From Mycobacterium sp. 1554424.7 (GTDB lineage Bacteria; Actinomycetota; Actinomycetes; Mycobacteriales; Mycobacteriaceae), in assembly GCF_001665295.1 (NCBI RefSeq), contig NZ_LZSE01000139.1, positions 62,001-126,000 of the forward strand: a stretch of 64,000 nucleotides of DNA, read 5' to 3'. Position 1 is the first letter of the stretch. Each line of letters starts with the position of its first letter. The notes beneath the pieces were generated by a model. It had not been told where the DNA came from, did no database searches, and was given only the letters and a program-made list of their open reading frames with translations. A program made the position numbers and the translations under genes. Below are positions 8,929 to 17,355 of the stretch, one piece after another.

Positions 8929-10934
8929 CCCGCGAATTGGACCGGGCATACCTGAAGCGCCCGGTCGGCACGCTCACCAGGTCCGGCCGGCCCATGGTGG
9001 TCATGATCGTGACGTACAAGAGCCACGACCTGGTGGAGCAGTGCCTGGCCGGTGTCGCCGAGCACCTGCCCGAATTGCCGGTGTACGTCTACGAGAACAG
9101 CGGCGACAGCTATCCCGGTCGCGAGGAGCTGGCGGCCCGGCACCCGGAGGTGCACTGGGTGCTGGGTCCGGTCAATCTTGGCTTCGCGGCGGCGTTTAAC
9201 GCCCTGGTCGAGCACGCCCCGCCCGATGCCGATCTGCTGCTGCTCAATGCCGACGCCAGGCTGCAGGGCCCGCTCACGCGTACCCGGGAGTTGCTACACC
9301 AGACCCGGGTCGCTGCGGTGTCTCCCCTCGTGCGCGACGACGGGGCGCCGGGCCCGGCGCGGTGGGACATCGCGACGCGGCGCCGGACCCTCGGCCGGGC
9401 GCTGGTCGCGGCCGCGGGTTATTCGGACCTGCTGCGGGGAACACCGATTTCCCACCTCTACTCCCGTCAACCCGACGAATCGGAAAGCATCGACGGCTAT
9501 ATCGGTGGCGCCTGCCTGGCGATCAACCGCGCGGCCTGGAACGAAATCGGCGGCTTCGACGAAGAGTTCTTCCTGTACGGGGAAGAAGCCGACTGGCAGA
9601 CCCGCGCCACCGCCGCGGGCTGGCAGGTCCTGCTTGCCGACGAACTCGAGATCGACCATGGCAATCCCGCGGCCACGAAGAATGGTGCCGAGCCTGGCTC
9701 AACTCACGGCGCAGAGGTCGAGAGCCCAGAACGCCGCCGCAACCAGGACTTATCGCGCGCCAACGCCGCACTGCTACTCGAACACCAAAACGGCGTTCAC
9801 CAAGCCGACCTGTACCTGGCGGCCACCACTCTGTTGGATCGGTTTCAGCGGTCCAGGCGGGCCATTCGCAAGCGCCACATGGTCGCCCGCCGAACCGACA
9901 AGCCTGCCATCGTGATCACCACCAACCGTCTCGTCTACGGCGGAGCCGAGCGTCAAAAGGCATTGCTAGCTACGGAATTGGACCGTCGAGGGTATCCCGT
10001 CACCATCGCCTGCATGCAACGGTTCGGTCCGCTGATCAAGGAAATCCCCCACACCGTGCGGGTGGTGCGGCAGCCCTGGTGGGCACCGGTCGTCGACGTT
10101 CCTCCCGGCCCCGCGGTGCTGATCAGCGGCGACACCAACACCGAGACGGGTTTCGCGACGTTGTGGCGGGCGGCCCGCCGGGGTCGGCGCTGGCTGGTCG
10201 CACCGCACGTTCCGCCGGAACCGGACCGCCCCATCTATTCGCGGCCGCTGGCGGCGGCGATGAGCCGCGCCGATGGCTTTATCGCGCTGGCACAACGGCA
10301 TTGGGACATGTTGACCGAGCACCATCGGCTTCGGGGACGCCGATTCGTCGCACCCAACGGCGTGGCCGTCGCCGGTGAGCCACAGCCCCGGCTTCGCGCC
10401 GCCGGTGAGCCGGTGCATCTGGTGATGCTCTCGCGCATCGTCGAGCACAAGAACCCGCACCTGCTGATCGAGGCGCTCGGCGGCCTGATCGACATGCCTT
10501 GGGAGCTATCCATATTCGGCGACGGACCCGATCGGGAGCGGTTACAGGCGCGCACCCCGGCCGCGCTGCGCGACCGGGTGCACTGGCGGGGCTGGTCGGC
10601 GGGGCCCGGGCCCGCGCTGGCCGACGCCGATCTGTTGTGCGTCCCCAGCCGCTCCGAGGCGTTCCCGCTGGCCATCCTCGAGGCGATGGCACGGGCGGTA
10701 CCCGTTGCGGCGTCGGCGATTTGCGCCGTGCCGGAGATGCTGGACTTCGGAAAGGCCGGCTTCGTCGTCGAGCCCGTGTCGGCCGCGGCGTGGCGTGACT
10801 GCCTCGCCGAGATCTTGGCCGAACCCAGCGCGCTGCCCTCGGTCGGAATGCGCGGCCACGAGCGCATGCGCCTGCACTACACGGTGGAGGCGATGACCGA
10901 CGATTACCTCGAGGCCATCGAGGCCGTGCTGTGA
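8925..10934 (+). CDS. GT2-GT4 fusion glycosyltransferase
   Basis: A 669-residue protein made of two glycosyltransferases. Residues about 20-260 form a GT2 (GT-A) domain with MVVMIVTYKSHDLVEQ, LLLLNADARL (the DxD-like metal site) and GGFDEEFFLYGEEADW, as in rhamnosyl/galactofuranosyl transferases. Residues about 325-665 form a GT4 (GT-B) domain with TTNRLVYGGAERQ, MLSRIVEHKNPHLLIEAL and the nucleotide-binding CVPSRSEAFPLAILEAMA. Both halves look intact, so the protein may add two successive sugars. GTG at 8925 overlaps the flippase stop (GTGA). An internal ATG at 8995 is an alternative start. Confidence 0.9.
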   Translation: MTRELDRAYLKRPVGTLTRSGRPMVVMIVTYKSHDLVEQCLAGVAEHLPELPVYVYENSGDSYPGREELAARHPEVHWVLGPVNLGFAAAFNALVEHAPPDADLLLLNADARLQGPLTRTRELLHQTRVAAVSPLVRDDGAPGPARWDIATRRRTLGRALVAAAGYSDLLRGTPISHLYSRQPDESESIDGYIGGACLAINRAAWNEIGGFDEEFFLYGEEADWQTRATAAGWQVLLADELEIDHGNPAATKNGAEPGSTHGAEVESPERRRNQDLSRANAALLLEHQNGVHQADLYLAATTLLDRFQRSRRAIRKRHMVARRTDKPAIVITTNRLVYGGAERQKALLATELDRRGYPVTIACMQRFGPLIKEIPHTVRVVRQPWWAPVVDVPPGPAVLISGDTNTETGFATLWRAARRGRRWLVAPHVPPEPDRPIYSRPLAAAMSRADGFIALAQRHWDMLTEHHRLRGRRFVAPNGVAVAGEPQPRLRAAGEPVHLVMLSRIVEHKNPHLLIEALGGLIDMPWELSIFGDGPDRERLQARTPAALRDRVHWRGWSAGPGPALADADLLCVPSRSEAFPLAILEAMARAVPVAASAICAVPEMLDFGKAGFVVEPVSAAAWRDCLAEILAEPSALPSVGMRGHERMRLHYTVEAMTDDYLEAIEAVL

Positions 10935-12379
10935 GCGCTTTGAGACTCAACTGGAAACCGGCCCGCCACACCAAGCATCGTGAGCCCGCGGCCGTCGAGC
11001 CGATCCCGCTCTACGAAACGGTGATCCTCGGAGGAGGGCCGGCCGGGACGGGAGCGTTGGTCTGGGCGGCGCGCCACGGCCGGTTGGGCGCGTGGCTGGA
11101 CGCCGGCGTCGCGCTGGTGGAGCGGACCGAGGAACTGGGCGGGACCCTCGGCCGGTACGCGCTTAACGCCGACTCACGGGGCACCTCCTTCCTGGAATGC
11201 CTTGACGGCCCGGATTGCGGGCCGCTGCTGGCCGAGGTTCGGGCCGATCCGGTTGCGCAAGAACTGGAACGCTTTCTCACCGCGCACCCCACTCTGGAGC
11301 TGGTCGATCGGTTCGAGCGGCGCCTCGGTGCCGCCATTCTGGCCGAGTTCGACCGGCAGACGAACAGCCACGCCTTCACCAGCACCCGCGCCGAGGCGAT
11401 CCGACTGCAGCACGACGGGTCGGTCGCGGTCTTCACCGCCGCCGACGACGCGCAGCGCGCCGTCTTGCGCGCCGGCAGCGCGGTCGTGGCGATCGGCGGG
11501 CGGCCGAACGCGTCGTGGTCCGAGATCGAGGTCACTCCCGGTGTCCACCTTGGGCAGTGGCGCGAGAAGATCGTGTCCAGCCACCGGCTCCTCAGCCGTG
11601 GTGGCGCCCAGGAGGTGGCGCGACGGCTCGCCCGCGTGCAGGGCAGCCCGCGGGTGGTCATCCTGGGCGGGGCGCACAGCGCTTTTTCGGCGGCATGGAT
11701 GCTGCTGGAACGGATTCCGGGGCTGAGCTTCGGGCCGCGCGGCGTGCAGATCCTGCATCGCAGCGAACCCCGGCCGACGTACGTGTCGCGCGCCGCGGCC
11801 CATATCGACTTCTACGAATTCTCCGAATCGGATGTATGCCAGGCCACCGGTCGTGTGCATCGGCTTGGTGGGCTGCAGGGCGACGGCCGCGAAGTGTGGC
11901 GGCGCATGCATCGCAAGCCCGGCACCGAGCCGGACGACCGCGCGGTGGCCATGCCGATCGGTACCCTGTCCCGCGCGGATCTGCTGGGTCTGCTGACCGA
12001 CTGCGATCTGATCATTCCGGCCCTGGGGTATCGCCTTGCGGCGCCACCCATTTACGACGCGCGCGGCGCGCGACTCCCGCTGGCGCACACCGGCCCCTCG
12101 GTCGACGCGACCGCTCGGCTGCTGACCCGGGACGGCACGCCGATCCCGGGAGTCTTCGGCATCGGGCTGGGCAGCGGGTTTATGCCCTGGGGCGCGATGG
12201 CGGGAGAGGAGTCTTTCTCCGGTCAGCAGAACAGCCTCTGGCTATACCAAAACGGCCTTGGCAAGCTGATTCACGATGCCACCCGGCGGCGGGCACAACG
12301 CCTCGCCCTGAACATAGACCGCGCTGAAACACCCAGCGCCACTGAGAAAAGGGAGTCATATGCTCTGCCGGTTATGTGA
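10931..12379 (+). CDS. FAD/NAD(P)-binding oxidoreductase of unknown role
   Basis: A 482-residue flavoprotein with two dinucleotide-binding folds. The FAD motif GGGPAGTGALVWAARHG is near residues 34-50. A second motif, ILGGAHSAFSAAWM, is near residues 240-253. The C-terminal part has a typical FAD-closing segment (GVFGIGLGSGFMPWG). Two such folds recall flavin monooxygenases and pyridine-nucleotide reductases, yet I cannot assign it to a known sugar-modifying family. It lies inside the coupled run, with a four-base overlap upstream and a 20-base overlap with the following methyltransferase, so it is probably needed for the same product. Oxidation of an amino or hydroxyl group of a sugar is a guess. 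Confidence 0.75.
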   Translation: MSALRLNWKPARHTKHREPAAVEPIPLYETVILGGGPAGTGALVWAARHGRLGAWLDAGVALVERTEELGGTLGRYALNADSRGTSFLECLDGPDCGPLLAEVRADPVAQELERFLTAHPTLELVDRFERRLGAAILAEFDRQTNSHAFTSTRAEAIRLQHDGSVAVFTAADDAQRAVLRAGSAVVAIGGRPNASWSEIEVTPGVHLGQWREKIVSSHRLLSRGGAQEVARRLARVQGSPRVVILGGAHSAFSAAWMLLERIPGLSFGPRGVQILHRSEPRPTYVSRAAAHIDFYEFSESDVCQATGRVHRLGGLQGDGREVWRRMHRKPGTEPDDRAVAMPIGTLSRADLLGLLTDCDLIIPALGYRLAAPPIYDARGARLPLAHTGPSVDATARLLTRDGTPIPGVFGIGLGSGFMPWGAMAGEESFSGQQNSLWLYQNGLGKLIHDATRRRAQRLALNIDRAETPSATEKRESYALPVM

Positions 12380-13601
12380 CTCCGACCGCCTGCGCAGCGT
12401 GGTGGATCTGGGCGCCACCCCGCCGTGCGAGAAATTCCTCACCGCCGAGGAGCTCGACCTAGCGGAGTTGACCTTTCCGCTGCACCTGCGGTTGTGCGAG
12501 GACTGCCTGCTGTTGCAGATTCCGGCGCTGATCACGCCCGAGGACACCTTCACCGAATACGCTTACTTCGCTTCGTATTCGGACAGCTGGGTGCAGCACG
12601 CCAAGCTCTTCGTCGATGAAGCCGTCCAGCGGCTGGGGCTCGGTCCGCAGTCGCGGGTGGTCGAGGTCGCCAGCAATGACGGCTACCTGCTGCAGCACGT
12701 CGTCGCGGCGGGAGTGCCGTGCCTGGGAATCGAGCCGTCCGAGAACGTCGGCGCCGCAGCCCGCGCGCGCAATATACCCACGCTGACGGCGTTTCTCGAC
12801 GAGAAGGTGGCCGCCAAGGTCCGCGAGGAGCATGGGCCGGCGAACCTCGTGGTGGCGAACAACGTCTACGCGCACATCCCCGATCTGCGCGGCTTCACCC
12901 GCTCGCTGCGCAGGCTGATGGACGACGACGGCTGGCTGAGCATCGAGGTGCACCACGCGCTGAACCTGGTGCGGCTGGGGCAGTTCGACACGATTTACCA
13001 CGAGCACTTCCAGTACTACACGCTGTTTTCGGCGATCTGCGCCCTGGCGACCTCCGGGCTCGCCGTCGTCGACGTCGAGCTGCTGCCCACCCACGGCGGG
13101 TCGATGCGTATCTGGGCCCGCTCGGCGGAGATCGCTTCGCGGCCGACCCCACGCGTGGAGAAGGTGATGCGCGCCGAGGAAGCGGCGGGACTGCACCGGG
13201 CCGACGGCTATCTGCAACTGCGCCCGCGCGCGGAGGCGATCCGGCACGACCTGCTGCGCTTCCTGCTGCAGTGCCGCGCCGACGGCAAGCGCGTCGTCGG
13301 CTACGGGGCGCCGGGCAAGGGCAACACCCTGCTCAACTACTGCGGGATTCGAAGCGACCTGCTCGAGTACACCGTCGACCGCAACCCGTACAAGCACGGG
13401 CGCTTCACCCCGGGGACCCGGATCCCGATCTACGAGCCGGAGCGCATCGCCGATGATCGCCCGGACGTGGTGCTGGTGTTGCCGTGGAACCTCGAGCCGG
13501 AGCTGACCCACCAGCTTCATTACATTTCCGAGTGGGGCGGTCAGCTCGTCTTTCCGCTTCCGACCCTGCACACCGCGGAAATTGGTAGCGTGCGCCGATG
13601 A
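12360..13601 (+). CDS. sugar C-methyltransferase (TylCIII/TcaB9-like)
   Basis: A 413-residue SAM-dependent methyltransferase of the three-part family that C-methylates nucleotide-linked keto-sugars. The N-terminal zinc-binding part has CRLC at residues 3-6 and a second Cys pair, CEDC. The SAM motif is VVEVASNDGYLL. The catalytic block YHEHFQYYT contains the Tyr-His-Glu-His residues used as acid/base in TcaB9 (family knowledge). The C-terminal part has VGYGAPGKGNTLLNY, the usual Methyltransf_14 signature. The expected reaction needs a 4-keto-sugar, which fits the neighbouring RmlC-like epimerase. The ATG overlaps the flavoprotein gene by 20 bases. Confidence 0.9.
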   Translation: MLCRLCDSDRLRSVVDLGATPPCEKFLTAEELDLAELTFPLHLRLCEDCLLLQIPALITPEDTFTEYAYFASYSDSWVQHAKLFVDEAVQRLGLGPQSRVVEVASNDGYLLQHVVAAGVPCLGIEPSENVGAAARARNIPTLTAFLDEKVAAKVREEHGPANLVVANNVYAHIPDLRGFTRSLRRLMDDDGWLSIEVHHALNLVRLGQFDTIYHEHFQYYTLFSAICALATSGLAVVDVELLPTHGGSMRIWARSAEIASRPTPRVEKVMRAEEAAGLHRADGYLQLRPRAEAIRHDLLRFLLQCRADGKRVVGYGAPGKGNTLLNYCGIRSDLLEYTVDRNPYKHGRFTPGTRIPIYEPERIADDRPDVVLVLPWNLEPELTHQLHYISEWGGQLVFPLPTLHTAEIGSVRR

Positions 13602-14695
13602 GCACCTGCCGGGGGTGCGGCGGCACCGATCTTGCGCGGGTCCTCGACCTGGGGACCGTGCCGGCGGGCGACGACTTCCCCCCGGCCGCCGAACCCGTGC
13701 GGCCCGAGGAATCGGCGCATCCCCTGGCGATGGATCTCTGCGGCCGCTGCGGCCTGGCCCAGCTCGCGCACGACGACACGACGGCCGCCGAGCCGCGCGG
13801 CATCGAGCCGCAGGCCCTGCGCGATCAGGCGGCCGAGGCCGTCCGGGGCGTCGCCGACGCGGGCTGGCTACGCGGCACCACCGTACGAGAATTCGGCAGC
13901 CCGCACGGCGGAACGTGGTTGCCGCTGCTGGCCAAGCGCGGTTTCGCCGAGGCCGAGCGCGCCGACGTCGTGCTCGACTCGTTCGGCATCATGCACGAGC
14001 CGGACCAGCGGCGGGCCTTCCAGCTCCGCGCGGAGGCCACCGCTGGGGGCGGCGTGCTGCTGCTGCAGTTCCACTCCCTGTTGACCATCGTGACTCACGG
14101 TCAATGGAATGCGTTGCGCCACGGTCACTTCGCGTACTACTCGCTGACCGCGTTGACGCGGCTACTCGCCGCGGCCGGCATGAGCGTCGCCTCGGCGTGG
14201 GAGTTCGACCTCTACGGCGGCACCGTGCTGGTCGCCGCGGTACACGGCCGCGCCGAACCCGATGGCCGCGCCGGGGAAATCCTGCGGCGCGAACACAACA
14301 TCGGCATCACCGACGCGGCCGTCGTTCACAGTCTGCAGTGCGCCGCCGAGCGCCACGCCACGCAGCTGCGCGACTGGCTGGTGTCGCAGGCGTGCGACCG
14401 AAACACGGTGTACGGGTACGGCGCCGGATCGCGCGTCGTTTCGTTGTTCAGCATCGCCGGGGTCGACCGGCGACTGCTGCGCGCCGTGGCCGACGCGTCA
14501 CCGGCCAAGCAGGGGCGCCGGATTCCGGGGACCGACGTCGGGATCATTTCACCGGAGGAACTCATCGCGGCAGCGCCCGATCGCGTCATGCTGACCCTGC
14601 CGGATCTGTACGACGAGGTCCGGCGGGCATATCCGCAACTGGACGGGCGCTGGTCGGTCGACCCCGGCGCCGACGGGAGCCGGGCGCTGCTATGA
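13598..14695 (+). CDS. C-methyltransferase-like protein with degraded active site
   Basis: A 365-residue protein built like its upstream neighbour, with an N-terminal zinc site (CRGC at residues 4-7 and CGRC near 47-50), a middle domain and a C-terminal domain with VYGYGAGSRVVSLFSI. The middle domain is about 25 residues shorter. The SAM-motif position reads EFGSPHGG instead of EVASNDGY. The catalytic block YHEHFxYY has become RHGHFAYYS, so the Tyr and Glu are lost. It may be a non-catalytic partner of the active enzyme or have changed chemistry. ATGA overlap with the upstream gene and with the next one argues that it is expressed and kept. Confidence 0.8.
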   Translation: MSTCRGCGGTDLARVLDLGTVPAGDDFPPAAEPVRPEESAHPLAMDLCGRCGLAQLAHDDTTAAEPRGIEPQALRDQAAEAVRGVADAGWLRGTTVREFGSPHGGTWLPLLAKRGFAEAERADVVLDSFGIMHEPDQRRAFQLRAEATAGGGVLLLQFHSLLTIVTHGQWNALRHGHFAYYSLTALTRLLAAAGMSVASAWEFDLYGGTVLVAAVHGRAEPDGRAGEILRREHNIGITDAAVVHSLQCAAERHATQLRDWLVSQACDRNTVYGYGAGSRVVSLFSIAGVDRRLLRAVADASPAKQGRRIPGTDVGIISPEELIAAAPDRVMLTLPDLYDEVRRAYPQLDGRWSVDPGADGSRALL

Positions 14696-15807
14696 ATCCC
14701 ATTAGGGTGCTTTGGCTTTCGCCATGGATGCGGCCGCTGGCGCGCATTCAGGCCGAGGCGCTGCAGCGGCGGGGGGTCGACGTGCTGCTGGTGACCTCCG
14801 ACCAGCACCCCGAGTCCGACGCCGCGCGCGACTACGAGCTGGTGCTCGACCCGCGGTTTCGCACGGCGGCGACGTGGCCGTCGAGCTTTGCGGCCTTGCG
14901 CCGCATCCGTGGCTACAAGCCACAGGTGGCGATCACCGAACTGGTCCGCGATCCACGCTGGATGGCGTTGGCCCGCGGCGTGCCCCGGGTCCAGCTGGTC
15001 CACGACGACAGCCCCCACGACGCCGGCGAAGCGCGACCGGCCTACGAACGCGCCGTATTCGACCGCTGGGGCTCCCGCTCGGCGGCAACGGTCACCTACA
15101 GCGACTACGTCGCGGAGGCCATCAGCACCCGGCGGGACGTCGCCCGGACACCCGTGCACATCTTGCCGCTCACCAGCGACCTCGACGTCGACCTCGTGCC
15201 GCCGCCGGTGCGCGCCGAGGGGCGCCGGGATTTCGTGATGGTGGGCCGGCTCAACCCGTACAAGAACATCGACGTGGTGTTGCGGGCCTGGCAACGACAC
15301 ACCACCGGCGCCGGCTGGCGCGTCGACGACCTGGTGCTCATCGGCGACGCGCCGATCGGCCTGCGCAGCGCAGCGCTGCCGCCACACACGCGGTGGTGGT
15401 CCGGCAAGTACCGCTACCGCGATGTCGTCGACACGCTCTCCGCCGCAAAGGGTTCGGTCGCCCACTACCGGCGTGCCTCGCAAAGCGGGGTGCAGGTGCT
15501 GTCAATGCAGCTGGGCGTGATGCCGATCGTCTCCGGCATCGGCGGGCTGCCCGAATACCAGCCGCCGGGCGGCCCAACCGTGGACGTCGACGACGTCGCC
15601 GCGCTGGCCGCCGCGTTCGACACGCTGGCGGACCCGGCCACGGCGGCCCGCCTCGGCGCCGAGGCGGCGCGCCACTACGCGGAGCGCTTCAGTGTCGACC
15701 GGGTCGCCGACCGCATGCTGGATATTCTTACAGAGGTCTTGGTCACGCACCCGCCGCACGGCGTGCGTGAGCTCGAGAGCGCCGGAAGGCGCCGGGAAAG
15801 GTTCTAG
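14692..15807 (+). CDS. glycosyltransferase family 4
   Basis: A 371-residue GT-B glycosyltransferase. The N-terminal domain begins IRVLWLSPWMRPLARIQAEAL. The C-terminal nucleotide-sugar domain shows VMVGRLNPYKNIDVVLRAW and, near residues 265-290, SQSGVQVLSMQLGVMPIVS, which replaces the usual EGFGxxxxEA loop with a variant. GGLPEY follows as in the family. Donor and acceptor are unknown. The start overlaps the previous stop (ATGA) and only three bases separate it from the Wzz-like gene. A longer frame extending upstream lies over the methyltransferase-like gene and was not used. Confidence 0.85.
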   Translation: MNPIRVLWLSPWMRPLARIQAEALQRRGVDVLLVTSDQHPESDAARDYELVLDPRFRTAATWPSSFAALRRIRGYKPQVAITELVRDPRWMALARGVPRVQLVHDDSPHDAGEARPAYERAVFDRWGSRSAATVTYSDYVAEAISTRRDVARTPVHILPLTSDLDVDLVPPPVRAEGRRDFVMVGRLNPYKNIDVVLRAWQRHTTGAGWRVDDLVLIGDAPIGLRSAALPPHTRWWSGKYRYRDVVDTLSAAKGSVAHYRRASQSGVQVLSMQLGVMPIVSGIGGLPEYQPPGGPTVDVDDVAALAAAFDTLADPATAARLGAEAARHYAERFSVDRVADRMLDILTEVLVTHPPHGVRELESAGRRRERF

Positions 15808-15810
15808 CCC

Positions 15811-17355
15811 ATGGATTTTCGCACTTTTGTACGAACGCTGACAGCTCACTGGAAGCTGTTCCTCGGCGCGCTGCTGGCCTGCCTCGCCGGCGCCGCGGCC
15901 GTCACCGCGTTCCAGACGAAGACCTACCAGTCGTCGGCCAGCGTTCTCATTTCGTTCTCGGGTGAGACCGACCTGGCCCAGGTGTACTCGGGAACGCAGG
16001 CCGTCCAGGAGCGGTTGTCTTCGTACGCGGCGATCGCCGGCGGTCATGCGGTCGCGGAGCGCGCCGTCAAGCAGTTCCACCTACCCATCAGCGCCGACGC
16101 ATTGGCGAGCGCGACCCACGTCGAGTACACGCCGAAGTCGACGCTGTTCACCATCTCGGTAAGCGATACCGACCCGAACCGTGCCGCCGCACTTACGAAG
16201 GCGATGGCCGACACGTTCACCGGGATGGTCGCCACGTTGGGCGTGAACCCGAAGGACCCGGTCGCACTGGTGAACAGCTCACCGCCACAGGCTCCCCCGC
16301 CCCCGGCACCCGCGCCCCAGGCGCCGCCGCCCGACACCGACGCACACCCCGCCACCCAACCCAGCGGCGAGCCCACCCCGCCCGCGGACACGTCGGTCGC
16401 GCCGCCTCAGCCGGCGCAGCCGCAAGCGATGCCGCCCCAAACATCGCCCAACATCCCGATCGCCCGGGCCACCATCATCGAGCAGCCCGGCGTGCCGGAT
16501 AGCCCCATCAAACCGGTGCCGGTGCGCAACATGGCCATGGGCCTCGCCGCCGGCTTGCTGCTGGGGACCGGGGCGGCTCTGACGCGCGAGGCGGCCGATC
16601 GCACTGTGCGCGACCGCGCGAAGCTGGAACGGCTTTCCGATTTACCGACGTTGGCCGAGCTCCCCGGCAAGCGCGGCACCGCACCGCGATTCGGCACCGA
16701 CATCTCATTCGACGACGCGGTCCGCGGTTTGCGTGCGCGTCTGCTGCGCGCGTTGGCACCGGGAGCGCGCCAGGTATTGCTGACGGCGCCGTTCGGCGGC
16801 GAGGGAACCACGACGACGGCGCTGAACCTGGCGAGGGCATTCGCCGAGTCCGGCGAAGAGGCTTTGCTCGTCGAGGGCGATACCCGCCGACCGGTGATCG
16901 CCGGCTTGCTGAAGGTCGATTCCGGAGAGGGGTTGGCCAACGCGTTGGCCGATCCCGATATTGCGACGGAAGCCGTTAAGCCGACCGCGATTCCGCGGCT
17001 GTTCATTCTGGCGGCGCGTGCGGTCCGCCGGGATGCGCTGCCCTGCAGCGCTTACCTACCCGAGGTGCTCGACAAGGTGTTGCAAGACGTGTCGGCCACT
17101 TTTGACCGAACCGTGATCGACGGTCCACCGGTGCTCGCAGCGGCCGACTCGGGCCTGCTGGGCTCCGCCGCCCAAGCCACGGTATTGGTGGTACGAGCGG
17201 GCCGCACTACCGAAGACGAACTCAACGACGCGTTGACCGCGCTGCGCGCGGCCGGCGCCGACGTCGTCGGCACAGTGCTGACCGACGCCCGGATACCCCG
17301 GCACGCCAGGGCCGCGGCCCGAACCTACCGGGCCAAGGTGGGCCGCCCGGGGTGA
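15811..17355 (+). CDS. Wzz/BY-kinase-like chain-length protein lacking the P-loop lysine
   Basis: A 514-residue protein in the layout of actinobacterial polysaccharide co-polymerases. A Wzz-type first membrane segment lies near residues 15-35, an extracellular domain with a Pro/Ala-rich stretch at about 152-225, a second membrane segment near 238-256, and a cytosolic BY-kinase-like domain from about 290. The P-loop reads APFGGEGTTTT (GGEGTTTT at 329-336), with Thr333 where the Walker lysine should be. The Walker A' counterpart LLVEGDTRRP and the Walker B counterpart VIDGPPVL are recognisable. There is no C-terminal Tyr cluster. It probably sets chain length with the Wzy protein encoded next (GTGA overlap) but may not phosphorylate. 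Confidence 0.88.
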   Translation: MDFRTFVRTLTAHWKLFLGALLACLAGAAAVTAFQTKTYQSSASVLISFSGETDLAQVYSGTQAVQERLSSYAAIAGGHAVAERAVKQFHLPISADALASATHVEYTPKSTLFTISVSDTDPNRAAALTKAMADTFTGMVATLGVNPKDPVALVNSSPPQAPPPPAPAPQAPPPDTDAHPATQPSGEPTPPADTSVAPPQPAQPQAMPPQTSPNIPIARATIIEQPGVPDSPIKPVPVRNMAMGLAAGLLLGTGAALTREAADRTVRDRAKLERLSDLPTLAELPGKRGTAPRFGTDISFDDAVRGLRARLLRALAPGARQVLLTAPFGGEGTTTTALNLARAFAESGEEALLVEGDTRRPVIAGLLKVDSGEGLANALADPDIATEAVKPTAIPRLFILAARAVRRDALPCSAYLPEVLDKVLQDVSATFDRTVIDGPPVLAAADSGLLGSAAQATVLVVRAGRTTEDELNDALTALRAAGADVVGTVLTDARIPRHARAAARTYRAKVGRPG

